A stretch of DNA of 64,000 bases. Origin: Diabrotica undecimpunctata (taxonomy: Eukaryota; Arthropoda; Insecta; Coleoptera; Chrysomelidae). Below the pieces are notes generated by a model that was not told the origin of the DNA, ran no database searches, and saw nothing but the letters and a program-made list of their open reading frames with translations. The DNA lies in NCBI RefSeq assembly GCF_040954645.1, contig NC_092809.1:67518141-67582140 (forward strand), in the 5' to 3' direction. The translations under genes were made by a program, and so were the position numbers. Shown here in pieces: positions 33,683 to 45,585 of this stretch (position 1 is the first letter of the stretch; each line of letters starts with the position of its first letter).

Positions 33683-34335
33683 CAATATTTACTGATAATT
33701 CACTGATTCAGAGTATCCACGCCATATACCAAGAAACAAAAGTCTCACTTATCTGGTATCGCCTTGTCGGTAACGAAACTGTGCTGATCGCCATGCTAAA
33801 GAAGCAGTTACTTCATCAATTAGCCCAACAACGATCGAATTAAGCAAAGACCCTAAAGCTAAGTATAAAAATCAATCCTAGAATCGTGGCAAGCTCGTTG
33901 GAATAACTGGAATACAGTCCTACGCAGAATTCAACCTAAAATTACCTGGCCAAGTTTTACTAACCTACTTGTAACGACTCACGGATAATAAGAAGACTAC
34001 GAATCGGCCATACAAAATTGACACATGGCTACTTAATGTCTACCGATGAACGTCCAACATGTCTACAGTGCAATTGTGTCCTCATCGTTAAACATATTAA
34101 CCGAGTACCAACAGTAGGTACACCAGCTATGCCTGAAAAAATAACGCTTGCAGATATTCACTTGCAGATATTCTAGACTATCTAAGTGAATACACCAAAG
34201 TGCTACATTTCCTCAAAGATTCCAATTTTTTTAATAAAATTGAATATCTATTTTGAAATTTCTGAGCATGAATCAACTGTTTTGTCCTCATGGACTTAGC
34301 TGTCGAGGCTAAATAAAACAAAATGATTGGTGGGT
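33683..34335 (+). pseudogene. I-group LINE, right half (RNase H to C-terminus)
   Basis: Resumes the RNase H after the RTE-like insertion: NSLIQSIHAIYQE, then VSLIWYRLVGNETV (consensus WVPSHVGIxGNExVD). Then come RRLRIGHTKLTHGYLMS and a Cys/His cluster (CLQCNCVLIVKHI), the same order as at the C-terminus of the copy ending at 1877. It is decayed by frameshifts. Confidence 0.75.
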
Positions 34336-34789
34336 AAACTATAAATAGCATTTTTTGACTTTTAAAATATATGATTTGTCACTTTTACAAAAGTCTATCG
34401 AGTACTATAATAAACACAATTTGTCTGAGAATCCTGTATTATCTTAAATATATTACTTTTCGACTCAAAACATGCAATACAAAACCGAGTCTTTCTTCAT
34501 TTTACATACTAATAAAACTACCACAAAAAAAAACTGTTTAACTAATGAGTTCAACCTTCGTATCATTCTTATCATTAGTAAGCGGTGCTGAATCATATTA
34601 TTCGGAATTACGACGAATCAAACGACTTGAGAGAAGTCCTAAGCAATATAATTAGTTGGTAAAAAGTGACACCTCTGCTAATAGAATTATTAGTATAGTA
34701 CAGTGAGTGGACCGATAATATATTGATAACACCCCCTAAATAAGTAGATTTGTGATTAAATCAAAATAATATCTTGCAGTCATCTAAAT
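34336..34789. other. Non-coding spacer
   Basis: AT-rich, no recognised feature. The I-group LINE 3' end must lie near its left edge, but no clear poly(A) is seen. Confidence 0.4.
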
Positions 34790-36240
34790 TTTTTCGAAAT
34801 TATTCAGTTGACGTTAGATCAGTCCACCTAAAATTAGCCAGCCAGGATACATGCCTACGTCCAGGGACTCTCTTATCCTCAATTTTGCCTTGTAAAATAA
34901 ACTGTAAAAGTCGGTATTTATTATTACGCATGATGTGGCCGAAGTAAGCTAATTTTCATTTCTTTACGTTGTTGATAATTTTTTGTCTTTTCTTAGCCTC
35001 TGGAGAATAGTTATATTACTTGTGTGGTATATATTTGAGACTCTCAATATACTCGAGGACACTAAAGACGTAACATCTAAGAATTCTTATGCGTATATTG
35101 ATACTTAAAGATAGGTTGCAGAGAATCTTCCTAAGATTGTTAAAAGAGCTTTTGGCTTTTTCAATACGAGTTTTTATTTTGTAGCTGTGATCCCAAATAT
35201 CTTTAATATTTCAGCCCAAATTATATAGTTTTTTCACTCTTTCTAACGGTGTATCGCCTATTGTAATTTGGGCGTTTATGTTGGTATTCTTACTAAAGAG
35301 CATTATTTTTGTCTTTTTGCGATTAAGTTTTAGGCTGTATTTGTTACATATTTCTACAACGTTGTCCATTATTCTTTGGAGCTCCTGCGCACTATCTGTC
35401 AGCAACACTGTATCTTCTGCATATGTAACATTGTTTATAAGTTGTCCATTTACAGCAATCCCATCTTCTAATTCGTTCAAGACCTCTTTAAAGATGTTTT
35501 CAAAGTATATATTAAATAATGCCAGTGACAGTATGCAATCTTGTCTAACTACTTTTTCGTGAAGATCTCGGACAGTTTATTTTCTAATGGCACTGTTGCT
35601 TTTTGTTGGAGATATAAGTTTGAGATCAGTGTTATATCGTTACCATCGGGTCCTGATGTTTTTAGGATATCGATTAGTTTTCCATGTGAGACTTTATCAA
35701 ATGCCTTTTTAAAATCAATGAAACATGCATACACATTGCAGTTGACATCTCTGTAAACTAAAAAGGTGTTCTTCTAATTTGGTGTATATGCGCGAGTGAA
35801 TTATAGTAAGGAGTACTTTAAGTACATGGCTCATCAAACTAATTATTCTATGCTCTTCACATTTTCTAGCGTTGGCTTTTTTAAGAAGTAAAATGAATAT
35901 TGATAGTAGCCAGTCTTTTGGTAAATAACAAGTCTCGTAGATGTTCTTGAATAGCTCCATAAGCTGTGATTTAGTGTGCCTCTAATAGCTTTAAAATTTC
36001 ACCAAGCACCTCATTAGGTCCTGGTGATTTCCCATCTTTTTTCAGCTTAATGGCCATAGTTACTTCTGCGTTTGTTATTTCTGCGCCGTAGGCATTGTTT
36101 ATTTCAGTCGGACTTCGTGCTGCATCTTTGAATAATTTTTGCATATATTCTTAACATCTTCGTAATTTATCTTCAATAGTAGTCAAAATCTCGCCTTCAA
36201 TGTATACAACTATGCCTGTATTGCGTTTTTTCTGGTGCTA
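34790..36240 (-). pseudogene. RTE-like LINE, 5'-truncated
   Basis: Minus strand from 36240 downward: LKKDGKSPGPNEVLGEILKL (RT fingers), CYLPKDWLLSIF, HRIISLMSHVLK, ACFIDFKKAFDKV (motif A), then YAEDTVLLTDSAQE (catalytic box changed from YADD). SLKLNRKKTKIMLFSKN follows, with a C-terminal GHIMRNNKYRLLQFILQGK near 34900. No endonuclease is present upstream of 36240. Stops, frameshifts and the YAED change mean no activity. Confidence 0.8.
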
Positions 36241-36441
36241 TTAGCCTCCTACTGCCCGAAAGAAAAAAAAATTGTTATATTATATTCGCCTAACAGAAAA
36301 GTAGAATATCAACACTACGGACGCGTGATATATTCATTCCCAAAATCTAGAGATGCTGAAGAGGTATCTCCTTGTTACAAAATCACTTATACTGTAACTG
36401 ATTATAGTGATTATATACAAAAGCGTATCAAAAGTAACAAG
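36235..36441 (+). other. Unassigned short frame
   Basis: A 69-codon frame beginning MLLASYCPKEKKIVILYS. The first 18 residues faintly recall the xASYxPKKxKxVxLLS segment of piggyBac transposases, and a real piggyBac C-terminus lies 2.5 kb downstream (38815-39115). The remainder shows no resemblance. It may be a broken piece of that element. Confidence 0.2.
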
Positions 36442-36587
36442 TAGAAACTCACAAGTAACAACAATCTACACCTCTAAACAAAGACGCATAATTTGCAGTT
36501 TTAACAGATATGGATTCAGTAATCCTTACGAATCACATTTATGTCTGTTGAATTTAATTATATAAATATAATTTTTACTTTTAATAG

Positions 36588-36590
<3 letters not shown>

Positions 36591-36677
<87 letters not shown>
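36591..36677. repeat. (TA)n(TG)n compound microsatellite
   Basis: About 54 bp of TA followed by about 33 bp of TG. Confidence 0.95.
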
Positions 36678-36678
<1 letters not shown>

Positions 36679-36957
36679 GGTATAATTATAGTGTCGGTTT
36701 ATAATTATAGTGTTATTTAAATAAACTTAGAACTGTAAACATTTTTAAGGTGTTTGCTGTTTTCTCTCAACTGAAGTAAGTAAATTTAATATTATTTTGA
36801 CTCTATTATAATTTGTTATGATAATAAAAGGGTTGCAAGTGTCAGTCCATAATTGAAAAGATATATTAAAAAGGTCAATACTCACAATCTAATATTTACT
36901 TTCAAAGTTTTACAGAAGTGATAGGTTTCGAGGCTTTCAATATTTGCCTCATTCTCA

Positions 36958-37512
36958 GGCCCAGCAAAGAGATTATTTTGTTAAAAACCAATAATATAGA
37001 TATCGCCAATAAGAAGTTTTCCGCTTACATCCAGGGTACTGTCTGTTTTCATCTTTTTCTTATGGCACTATCATTGTAGTGAGGTGATATGTTGATCATT
37101 ATATACGTATGTAAATAAAAGGTCTTACTAAGTAAAGAGCTTTATGTCTTTACCTTGTAAGAACCTGTGACAAAAACAACAAAAAAAGGACATCATACTG
37201 CATAATATGTGATTTTCCATCTTCCACAAGTTTTTAAACTATATAAAGTCCGGATGTGGCAGCTTATACTGTATGTGTATTTGTCTTTAACTACTTTTAA
37301 TTTTATTACAAACAAGATAATTCTACCTTTTTAATAATAAAAAAACTTTGACAACAACAACATATATAATGATCAACATATCAGCACACTACAATAGATA
37401 GAGTCATAAAGGAAAAGATGAAGACAGACAGTACCCTGGATGTAAGCGGAAAACTTCTTATTGCCGATATCTATATTATTGTTTTTTAACAAAATAATCT
37501 CTTTGCTGGGCC
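36958..37512. mobile_element. MITE with about 150-bp inverted repeats
   Basis: Left GGCCCAGCAAAGAGATTATT and right AATAATCTCTTTGCTGGGCC are exact inverted copies. Similarity continues about 150 bp inward (CTTACATCCAGGGTACTGTCTG and ATATGTTGATCATTATATA each have their complement). The interior of about 250 bp is non-coding. No clear target duplication was found at the edges. It directly abuts a Tc1-like transposase fragment, so it may be the end of that element. Confidence 0.8.
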
Positions 37513-37522
37513 TAAAAAGAGA

Positions 37523-38080
37523 TTGAAAAAAGGCCATTTAAGCGTAAACGTTGAAGAAATAATTGTAAACGTGTATAAACACGAGTTACAAGAAAATCTG
37601 GCGTTAATATTGTCCGCTGTTGAGATAAGAGTAGCCGATATAGTTGGAGTATCGGATAGTTCTGTGTTTAAAGTTATTAGAGCGATAAGAAGAATAGTGC
37701 ATCAATTCTTTTTTAGAAATGAAATTCCCACGATAGATAGAGTTTTACAACAGGTCAACGACGACCCAATCTACCTGATTTCAAACGTACTACTTTTTAC
37801 AAGCTTTTGAAAAAACTTCAATTCAAATTTGAAAAACGTGGCAGGAACAGTATGCTTACAGACAGAGATGACCTTGTAATCTGGAGAAGAGAATTTTTAA
37901 GGCAGATAAAAGATTATAGGAATGGCAATCGTAAAATATATTATTTAGATGAGACTTGGATTAACGCCGGTCATACTAAATGAAAAACATGGATTGATAA
38001 GTCATTTTTGGATGGACTCTCGACAGGTCTGAAAAATCCATCATGTAATTCCTGGACCCCGTTGTCCAAATATTTTTCCT
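37523..38080 (+). pseudogene. Tc1/IS630-type transposase fragment
   Basis: The frame 37523-37810 has VEEIIVNVYKHELQEN and ADIVGVSDSSVFKVIRAIRR, an N-terminal helix-turn-helix. After a frameshift it reads FYKLLKKLQFKFEKRG, FLRQIKDYRNGNRKIYYLDE (first catalytic Asp in YLDETW) and FLDGLSTGLKNPS. This pattern fits a Tc1-like DDE transposase family of insects. The second half of the catalytic domain is cut off at about 38085 by LINE sequence. Confidence 0.7.
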
Positions 38081-38084
38081 AGCA

Positions 38085-38440
38085 GGATGGCTTATAGAAG
38101 GGCATATCTGGATTCATTTCGCATAATGTATCCAAAGTACTGTAACTTTCGAGATTTTATAGTGGTCAGTACCTCTTGGTTCTTCTTCATTCTTCTGAGG
38201 ACCTCCTCATTGGTGACTCGGTCAGTCCACGGGATTTTAAGTATTCTCCGATACAGCCACATCTCAAATGCTTCCAATTTTCTGCACATATCTTCCTTCA
38301 AGGTCCACGATTCAACGCCATAAAAAAGAACAGATTAGACGTAGCATCGCAGCATTCTTACTTTTATAGCGAGAGAGAGGTTGTGGCTCTTGAAGAAGGC
38401 CCCCATCCGGTTGAAGATGGATCTAGCTTTTGATGTGGAA
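38085..38440 (-). pseudogene. RTE-like LINE internal fragment
   Basis: The minus strand reads RSIFNRMGAFF- and FYGVESWTLK-like sequence, then a clean frame MCRKLEAFEMWLYRRILKIP, WTDRVTNEEVLRRMKKNQEV and YFGYIMRNESRYALL. This is the LINE C-terminal block without its final part. It is truncated on both sides. Confidence 0.75.
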
Positions 38441-38814
38441 ATGAGTAGCAACGATAAATAAAAGATACGAAATTATTCGAAATTACATAAACAAAATGGA
38501 ATATTTTAAAAATGAAAAACTGTTTGATTAATACCACAATTATCTAATGATGTGTGAATGACAGTTTACAAAAACTAATATTAAAGTATACTTCTTTGGA
38601 AGATTAATCATTTATTACTATTATTTTAACGGTAATCCTAAAAATTATAAATTATTTCATTTCAAATTTAGATGTTATAGACTGCTAGAATCTTAATACA
38701 ACCCTGTACAATTATATAAATATCAGGTTTCGTGTGTTCTGTACATGCATTTGTTGACGGCTACTTTTCTGTTAAATGAATTTAGTATAGTTTGATATCA
38801 ACTATACATAATAG
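38441..38814. other. Non-coding spacer
   Basis: AT-rich DNA between a LINE fragment and a piggyBac remnant. No features recognised. Confidence 0.4.
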
Positions 38815-39115
38815 TGTTGAAATTTCTAAAGATGAAAAACAAATTTCTTGCTTGCTTACAATAAAACAAAGAGGGTGTAGACACCATGGACAAGTTTGTC
38901 CGAACGCACATGGTCAAAATACAAACAAGAAGATGGCCTGTGATAGTTTTTTATAATATGATTGACATTAGCACACTGAACTCTTATATTATATGGTATC
39001 ATCTAAACGAAGAGTGGAAAACAAAAAAAGGTTACAAACGATGCAAATTTCTCAAGATTTAGTTGCTATTGAAATAAGTACTGATGAAGCTTCTACATCA
39101 CAAAGTTATTCGTAA
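38815..39115 (+). pseudogene. piggyBac transposase, C-terminal part
   Basis: The plus strand reads SVEISKDEKQI, then NKEGVDTMDKFVRTHMVK (consensus TKGGVDTxDxM, the third catalytic Asp region), RRWPVIVFYNMIDISTLNSY, IIWYHLNEEWK and a final RCKFLKDLVAIE-like segment. The order and spacing match the C-terminal catalytic end of piggyBac transposases, which excise precisely at TTAA. Frameshifts occur near 38865 and 39050. The N-terminal two thirds were not found next to it. The terminal Cys-rich domain is missing. Confidence 0.75.
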
Positions 39116-40393
39116 AAACCTAGATAATTAAAACGTGGTATATGTTAGAAATACCTCAAAAAGTCGGACAGCAAATATTCCCAGAGATGGTAGAACTGCA
39201 ATCGATTTGATTGTAAGGATCATCACTCATCATATAACTACTTGCCTTAAATGTTAAAAAGAACAATTTGTAAATCTATTACTTCTTTATTAGGATTTAC
39301 TAAAAATGTTAAGTATTATAAAACTTTTAAATTTATTTAATAAATTTTGTTTGTATTTCATATAAATAAATATTTTTTTACAAATATTATTACAATGATT
39401 GATCGAAAGGTTTGGGTTCACTATTGGCCCCATTGGTAGTATGTGTCACAAAAAACTCAGGTAATATGAAGGTAAATACTTTTCAAGTTAACCTAGCATG
39501 TGATCTCAGCTATTTTTAGAAGCATGGAAAATATGAGTATATCACTATTATATTCTAAAGTTGATTTGAAGGACAATATTTAAATATAATGTGCGTCAAG
39601 AATAGAAAATAATCCGTCAACAAAAAATTAAACTACAAGTTGATTATTATTAACATTTTGTCAATATTGACAGAGTCGTGAAAAATAAAAAACTATTATA
39701 TAATTTTCTCCATTTAAGTATGAACACTTGTTTAATAAAAAAAAATAACTCAAATTTTGTTGTGTGTTCTTGTGTTTATGCAAGATGTTTTAAATATTTA
39801 TACTATTCAGTTCCCTACCAAAAGCTCTACCTCTATTAGATAAAATATGGTAGAGAGACAAATTAACTATTTGCTGGACAGCAATGTGTAATCTGCTTTA
39901 TGTTCATTTTTTAAATTTTCCAACCCTGTATAACCAACTTGGAAAACAATTTACCTTTTTCTAATACATTTATTCATGAAAATTCGGATTAAAATATAAA
40001 GTGGCAGGCGCCATGATGAATTGGTCAGTTTAATAATGCTCTTGTTTACGCGGTGTTTAGGGGAGAACTTCGGGGTAAAATGGGGAAATATACTATTATA
40101 TATGCTTAATCAACGTCACGACACACCCGAATTTAGATGAATGTATGAGAAAGGTTTTGATTTATACAAATATTTGAAAAATTGTTTCGAAGTTAGTGCA
40201 TGAGTGATTGTTCATTATATAGAAAGGGTTTTTAGATTTTATATCTATTTTGCATGAACTAAATTAGTAGTTAATTAAACGTTTACCCAGCTTGCTTTGA
40301 CTTCATCACTTTCTATGACATATATCTGTACCTCAGAGCTAAACTGTATTAACTCAGAAAATTTAACTTTTACAAGAGAGCAGTTTAAAAGAA
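39116..40393. other. Non-coding stretch
   Basis: Presumed 3' flank of the piggyBac remnant at first, then unassigned AT-rich DNA. It contains the dispersed repeat copy B listed separately. Confidence 0.4.
39579..39639 (+). repeat. Dispersed repeat, copy B
   Basis: Matches 10243-10303 over about 60 bp with roughly nine differences, same orientation. Confidence 0.5.

Positions 40394-40479
<86 letters not shown>
40394..40479. repeat. (TA)n microsatellite
   Basis: About 86 bp of TA with one TTTA interruption. Confidence 0.95.
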
Positions 40480-40481
<2 letters not shown>

Positions 40482-42585
40482 AAGGAACACTCGAAGAGTG
40501 GTGGGTTTTTCGGTCAAAGTGGAGAAATAAAAGACAAAGAAGGTGGCTACTGGCTACTCCATCTTTTAATTTTATAAATAAATTGTTGGAAGTGCATTCT
40601 CATGATCTTTCTAGTTCTTGACACAATAAAATAAACCTTAATCTTTTTTACTTAAGTTTTTATAATAACTTTTTTATATACATGTATGTTTATCATATGT
40701 TCTTTTGCTGTGCTAATTTTGTTAAATTGCAAACTATACCTAGTTTCAATTAATTGTTTTATAAAGTAGTAAAAGAATTTCAAGCCAAGGGCTTCGGGGC
40801 CCGTTTACTGTGGGTATATATTTCTAAAGTCGACATTATATTTTGCAATTTTCATGCTATGCAAGAGCTATACAAGACAGGTTATGCAATTGAGCATGCC
40901 CAAAAATCTGTTTTATTTTTCCTGCTTTTTTGATGCATTTTATCCCTTGCCAATAAATAAAAATTAATAGTTTAGAATGAAACTTAACCTTATTGTGTAA
41001 GTGTAAATGGTATTTATTAGATGTAATAATTTGTGATTTATATTTGAATATATTTAATGCTGGCCTGAAATTTCCAAGTGAAATATCGAAAGATAATGTT
41101 TTGATATGTTCTGTTGGCAACAGTAAGAGTGGCATCTCAAAATTGCACAAAATAACTCTGATATAAACAGATCAGCGTAGGCAAGAGATATGCAATGCAA
41201 GACGGACTTGCATAGCACGAGACTTACATGGCCTATATGTAAAGCCATCTTAACCTATGAAATTAGATTTTTTACTCTTTTTCCGGTTTCTTTATATTCT
41301 TCTGATCTTCAAACCAATTTTTACCTATTTATTAGAAAACAATTATCTAAACATTTTTCTATTCCCGATTATTTTAATTCTTTGATTTCCTAGTAGATCG
41401 TATATGTAAAATTACCGTACAGATTGTGTAGAAGTTTTTTCGTAGCTTTGTATTAGTCTCTTGGTTAGACAACTCATGAATAATTGGCGTGATTGTCATG
41501 AATAGGGAAACATTCCAATTATAGCCATGTATGTACGTACCACGGAGCAAATTTGTAAACGAGTCAATATTTAATTTACACCAGCCTAATGTCCATGTAT
41601 GTTGAATATATCGGATTCAGTTGGGAATGAATTTCAATTACTGTCGGCGTGACAAGTAAATACAGAGTGTTCACTCATTAATCTAATGAGTGTTGCCTGG
41701 TAGTAGTTTAAAATATATTTTGGGTCTTACCTGCAATATGCTGAAATGTTAAGTAAATGATACAGTGACTTTAATTAGTTTAATGGCTTTTTAAGTAAAC
41801 ATCGGTTATAAGCGTCTGTCCACTTTCATTGGTTATGATATATATTCTTCTTCTTTATATAAAATCTTGCTCATAAGAAGAATATTTAGCAGCTTTGGTA
41901 TATTTTTGATATTTCATCCGCCACTTTGAACAGTTGGAACTATATGTTTATCAGATTTTCAAAATTTTTAACCAGGAAATACTTCTGCTTCCTCAATTTC
42001 TTCTTTTTTATATTCTTCCTTGCATTATTATTTGAAACTCACTAGGAATTAATAGTCATTGGACTAAAACTCTTGCCTACATATGTTAGTAGTCCATAAT
42101 AACTTATCACTTTAAACCAAGCGAACAAATGTTTCCTTATCACATTGGAGAATTAACTCATAAAATTTGTGTAAATTGAAAAACAATTCACTAATTTATT
42201 TATAATGTTTTCAACGAGAAACGGACCAGGATTTGGAACGGACCAGAAATGTAAACAGCCAGCCAATCCAGTATCCATCAAACCAAACAAATTGTTACTT
42301 ACTAATGCAGATCCCAAACAACATACACGTTTTGTATAAAAATTAATGAGATCGCTGGTTAATATTTAATTTAAAATAACGAAAATTGCAATATGTGTAA
42401 TTCAAATAACACTTGGCAGATTTAATTCTATAACTATATAACTTCTATAATTTATTGTCAATTCTATATGAGATTCACTTACCAGTGGCGCACCCAGAAT
42501 TTGTCTTAGGGGGGGGTTTTGAAATTTTTTTATGCTACCTCCATTTTGAGTCCCTAAAATTTGGGTTTTAGTTTAATTTAAAGTA
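40480..42585. other. Non-coding stretch
   Basis: No convincing gene. A small palindrome (CACTCATTA-ATC-TAATGAGTG) lies near 41670. At 42484-42520 the sequence CAGTGGCGCACCCAGAATTT followed by a G run resembles the terminal motif of many arthropod DNA transposons, but no partner end was found before the Tigger element. Confidence 0.4.
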
Positions 42586-43936
42586 CAGTAGTCTCTCTTT
42601 ATAACGATTCCCTATATAACGGTAATTCCTCTATAACGATGAAAATAGTGAACGTTGTTTGGTTCGCTATAAGGACAATGTATTAATTCTTTCTCTATAC
42701 CGATATCGTTCTCTCCTTATAGCGATAACTTTTCAGCGTTCAATAGTCGATGGCAAATGTGTTATTGTGTTTAAAGCCCAGACTACCTCAGTCACAAATG
42801 GCAGAGTCATTGTCCAGCGGTTGTTTTGTTTCGAGCTTAAGGAATGCAACCACGCCTCCTACTCATTGTGATTCAAGGGTTGAGTGACACCATTTTATTG
42901 TACAGACGGCGTGCCTAACTGGACAGAAAGGAAGGACAGAAAAACGTGGCTTGAAGTAGAAATTGAAAGCAGTAGCAGCAAGAAGTTTTGGAAATCTCAG
43001 ATCGAAAATTCAGATCGCGCTATGCTTCAATGCTTCTAGCGGCAGCAGCGTATGAACCATATTCCACTTTCTGCGCATGTCGTCAGGACAAAAGTTGAGT
43101 TTTTTGCAACAGAGCTTGGAATTGAAAATTTTTGAAGAAGCGATAAGAAAATCAGATTTCGAGCTTAAAGGGAAAAAAGTCTTTTGCTTGTAGACAATTG
43201 GCCTGCTCATCCTGTACTGTGCGACCTTCAAAACGTTGAACGTTGTATTCTACCAGCAAAAAAACACGAGTGTTCTTCAGCCCATGGACCAAAGTGTCAT
43301 CAATAGTTTGAAAATCCATTACAGGAGAAGATTTTTGATGGAATTGGTAAAGAACAATAGCGATCTCAAACTAAATATTCTTGACGTCATCCTAATGATT
43401 AGTAAATCCTTAGACGAGGTGACAAGCAATACGATAAAACATTCTTTCAAACACGCAGAATGGCTAAAGAATCAAGGAATGACTGACGATGAAGATGACC
43501 TGCCGTTAGCTGTTTGGGCCAGACAGCTTGAACTTCCTATTACCTATGGACCGGAAGAGCTAACAGATTTCGAAAAAGATAATAAAAATATAGCTGCAAC
43601 ATCTGGATTTTCTGACAAGCACATCCTACAAGCAGTTCGTGTAGAAGTAGAAGAAGAAAATATTGACCCAGAAATAGAAGCAGAGCTAAAACCAGCTCCG
43701 ACCTCTGAGCAGGGATTGGATGCAACAAAAGTACTTAATCGGTTTTGCAAGTACAAGTATATACAGTGTTAATTCATTTATAATCGATTTAATTAATTTT
43801 CAAACTACAATAGGTTATTTAGTACAGTATTATTAATGTTACAGTAACGATGTTCGTCCCTCTCTGTATAACGATCTCTCCTTATAACGATGAAAATTGG
43901 CGGTCCCTTGCATATCGTTATAGAGAGAGAGGACTG
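42586..43936 (+). mobile_element. Tigger/pogo-type transposon, internally deleted
   Basis: Left end CAGTAGTCTCTCTTTATAAC and right end, reverse-complemented, CAGTCCTCTCTCTCTATAAC; both continue into ACGAT repeats. TA flanks both sides (42584-42585 and 43937-43938). These ends with ATAACGAT repeats are typical of Tigger elements. At 1351 bp it is about half the normal length, consistent with loss of the transposase N-terminus. Confidence 0.9.
42930..43772 (+). pseudogene. Tigger/pogo transposase, C-terminal part
   Basis: Readable pieces in order: LLLVDNWPAHP (43183-43213; second catalytic Asp), a one-base shift, then a clean 178-codon frame from 43236 with NVVFYQQKNTSVLQPMDQSV (third catalytic Asp in PMDQ), SLKIHYRRRFLMELV and an acidic C-terminal region. 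The DNA-binding N-terminus and the first Asp motif are absent. The last frame is intact to its stop, but without the rest it cannot transpose. Confidence 0.85.
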
Positions 43937-44149
43937 TACTAAAGATAGCAGTGCCAAAGATTCAGGTATCTATTATTCTGCCTACCAACTAAAACCACCC
44001 TCTCTTACTTGTGCGCCGTTGACTGTCGCACGTACCATACCCCGAAAGTGGGGTGGCCACTGTAAGGCTGACGACATTTTTGGAACACTCTCTTCTCTTA
44101 TCTAAATCTTATCTATTGTTCTGAAGCTATTTTCTTGTGGCATTTTAAA

Positions 44150-45468
44150 GTAATAACTATTTTAATGGGAATAAGCCACAATTGAAGGTTAAAATAAGAT
44201 TATTGACGTTTGACATTAATCCAACTTGTAAATAAAATACATTTTGAAGTCGGCTATCGCCGTATTCCCGTTCTCCTCCGCCAATCCTCCCGGTCCAAGG
44301 CATGCTCCTCCTCCAAACCTCTTGATTCCATCGCTCTTCTAATTCCTTCATTCCATGAGCGTCGAGGTCTACCTCTTTTTTTTTTCTTCCAGGAGGCTTC
44401 CGTTTGTGAGGTTTTTGGGGCCAACGTTTGTCAGGCATTCTCAATAGATGTCCAAACCATTTTGAACCTCTTCTTTCTATTCTGTCAATGACCGTTTCTG
44501 TAGCATTCATGATATTTCTTATAGATTCGTTGGTCTTCCTTTCCTGCTTTGATGTTCTAGCACTTCTTCTCAAATAATCCATTTCAACTGCCAACAATCT
44601 TCTCTTCAGGTCTGCATTAATTGTCGATACTTCAGAGCTATAACAAAGAATTGATTCAACCATGGTTTGCCCTATTCTTTTTTTGTTCCTTTTGGAAATG
44701 TGATCCCACCATAAGGAGTTTAGACATCCTACAATTTTACGTCCCTGATTAATTCGTGTTTAATTTCGGTTTCTTCCAAACCGTTCTTAGCAATGAGTGG
44801 ACCTAAATATTTAAATTTTTCCACATGTTTGATTTCCACGTCCTTGTCTATCAACACTTCAAACCTTGCATCTGAATCGATAACTAAGTAAATATTCTGT
44901 TTTCTTCATGGTGACTTGTAACTCCCATTTTAAATATTCTCTCTTTAGACGCTTTATCATAAATTCTAGATCAAAAGAATCTTGAGCTAGGATGACTTCG
45001 TCATCCGCAAAGTTCAGGGAGAACAGTACGTCATTTCCTATGGGGATTCCCATTCCCTGGCAGTGGTTTTTCCAATTTTGGAGGGCTGCCTCAATATATA
45101 AATTAAACAGTAAGGGTGACATATTGCATCCTTATTTTAGTCCTTTAGTTACTTTTATTAGCTCTGATAGTCTATATCCGATTTTTAGGTAAGTAGTGTT
45201 ATCCCTGTATAATTCTGTGATTATTTCTAAAAGGTATGGACTAACGTCGAGTTGTTGTTAAGCTTGCCACAATTTAAGTCTTGGAACTGTATTATACGCC
45301 TTTTCTAGGTCGATGAAGGCTAGATGTACTTCGGTACCAACCGCTATTCTTTTTTCTATTAATTGTTGGAATATAAAGTTATCAGTGCAAGATCAAAGAT
45401 CAAAAATTCAAACGTCAATAAACTTATTTTAACTTTCAATTGCGACTTATTCCCATTAAAATAGTAAT
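44150..45468. repeat. Inverted repeat enclosing a LINE fragment
   Basis: About 60-nt arms: the left at 44150-44213 has TTTTAATGGGAATAAG, AATTGAAGGTTAAAATAAG and TTATTGACGTTTG. The right at 45409-45468 is its inverted copy with a few changes. Everything between is the minus-strand LINE fragment. The left arm is probably that LINE's 3' UTR, so the right arm may be the 3' end of another copy in opposite orientation. Confidence 0.8.
44217..45390 (-). pseudogene. RTE-like LINE fragment (RT to C-terminus)
   Basis: The minus strand shows LAFIDLEKAYNTVP (motif A), KVTKGLKxGCNMSPLLFNLY (a TAA replaces Gln in the QG of motif B), SLNFADDEVILAQD (catalytic) and KFKYLGPLIAKNG. A C-terminal block follows (AVEMDYLRRSARTSKQER, WFGHLLRMPDKRWPQK, GRKKKEVDL). 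Motif order and style match the intact copy at 45586-48441, but residues differ, so it is another subfamily. The endonuclease is absent. Stops and frameshifts are present. Confidence 0.8.
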
Positions 45469-45585
45469 TAGATCTTTTCTCTGCCATTAGCCCAGTTGGT
45501 GTTTCTCTTCTTCTTCTTTCTTTTTAATGACCGCTTAAATGTAATTGTGAACACTATTCCATATATATATATATAAGCGGGGATC

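Noticed and set aside
36235..36441. Firm assignment to piggyBac
   Set aside because: Only about 18 residues are weakly similar and the rest does not match; kept as unassigned.
40857..41248. Overlapping minus frames of 64-97 codons
   Set aside because: No motif, no transposon context and ordinary length for chance frames in this DNA.
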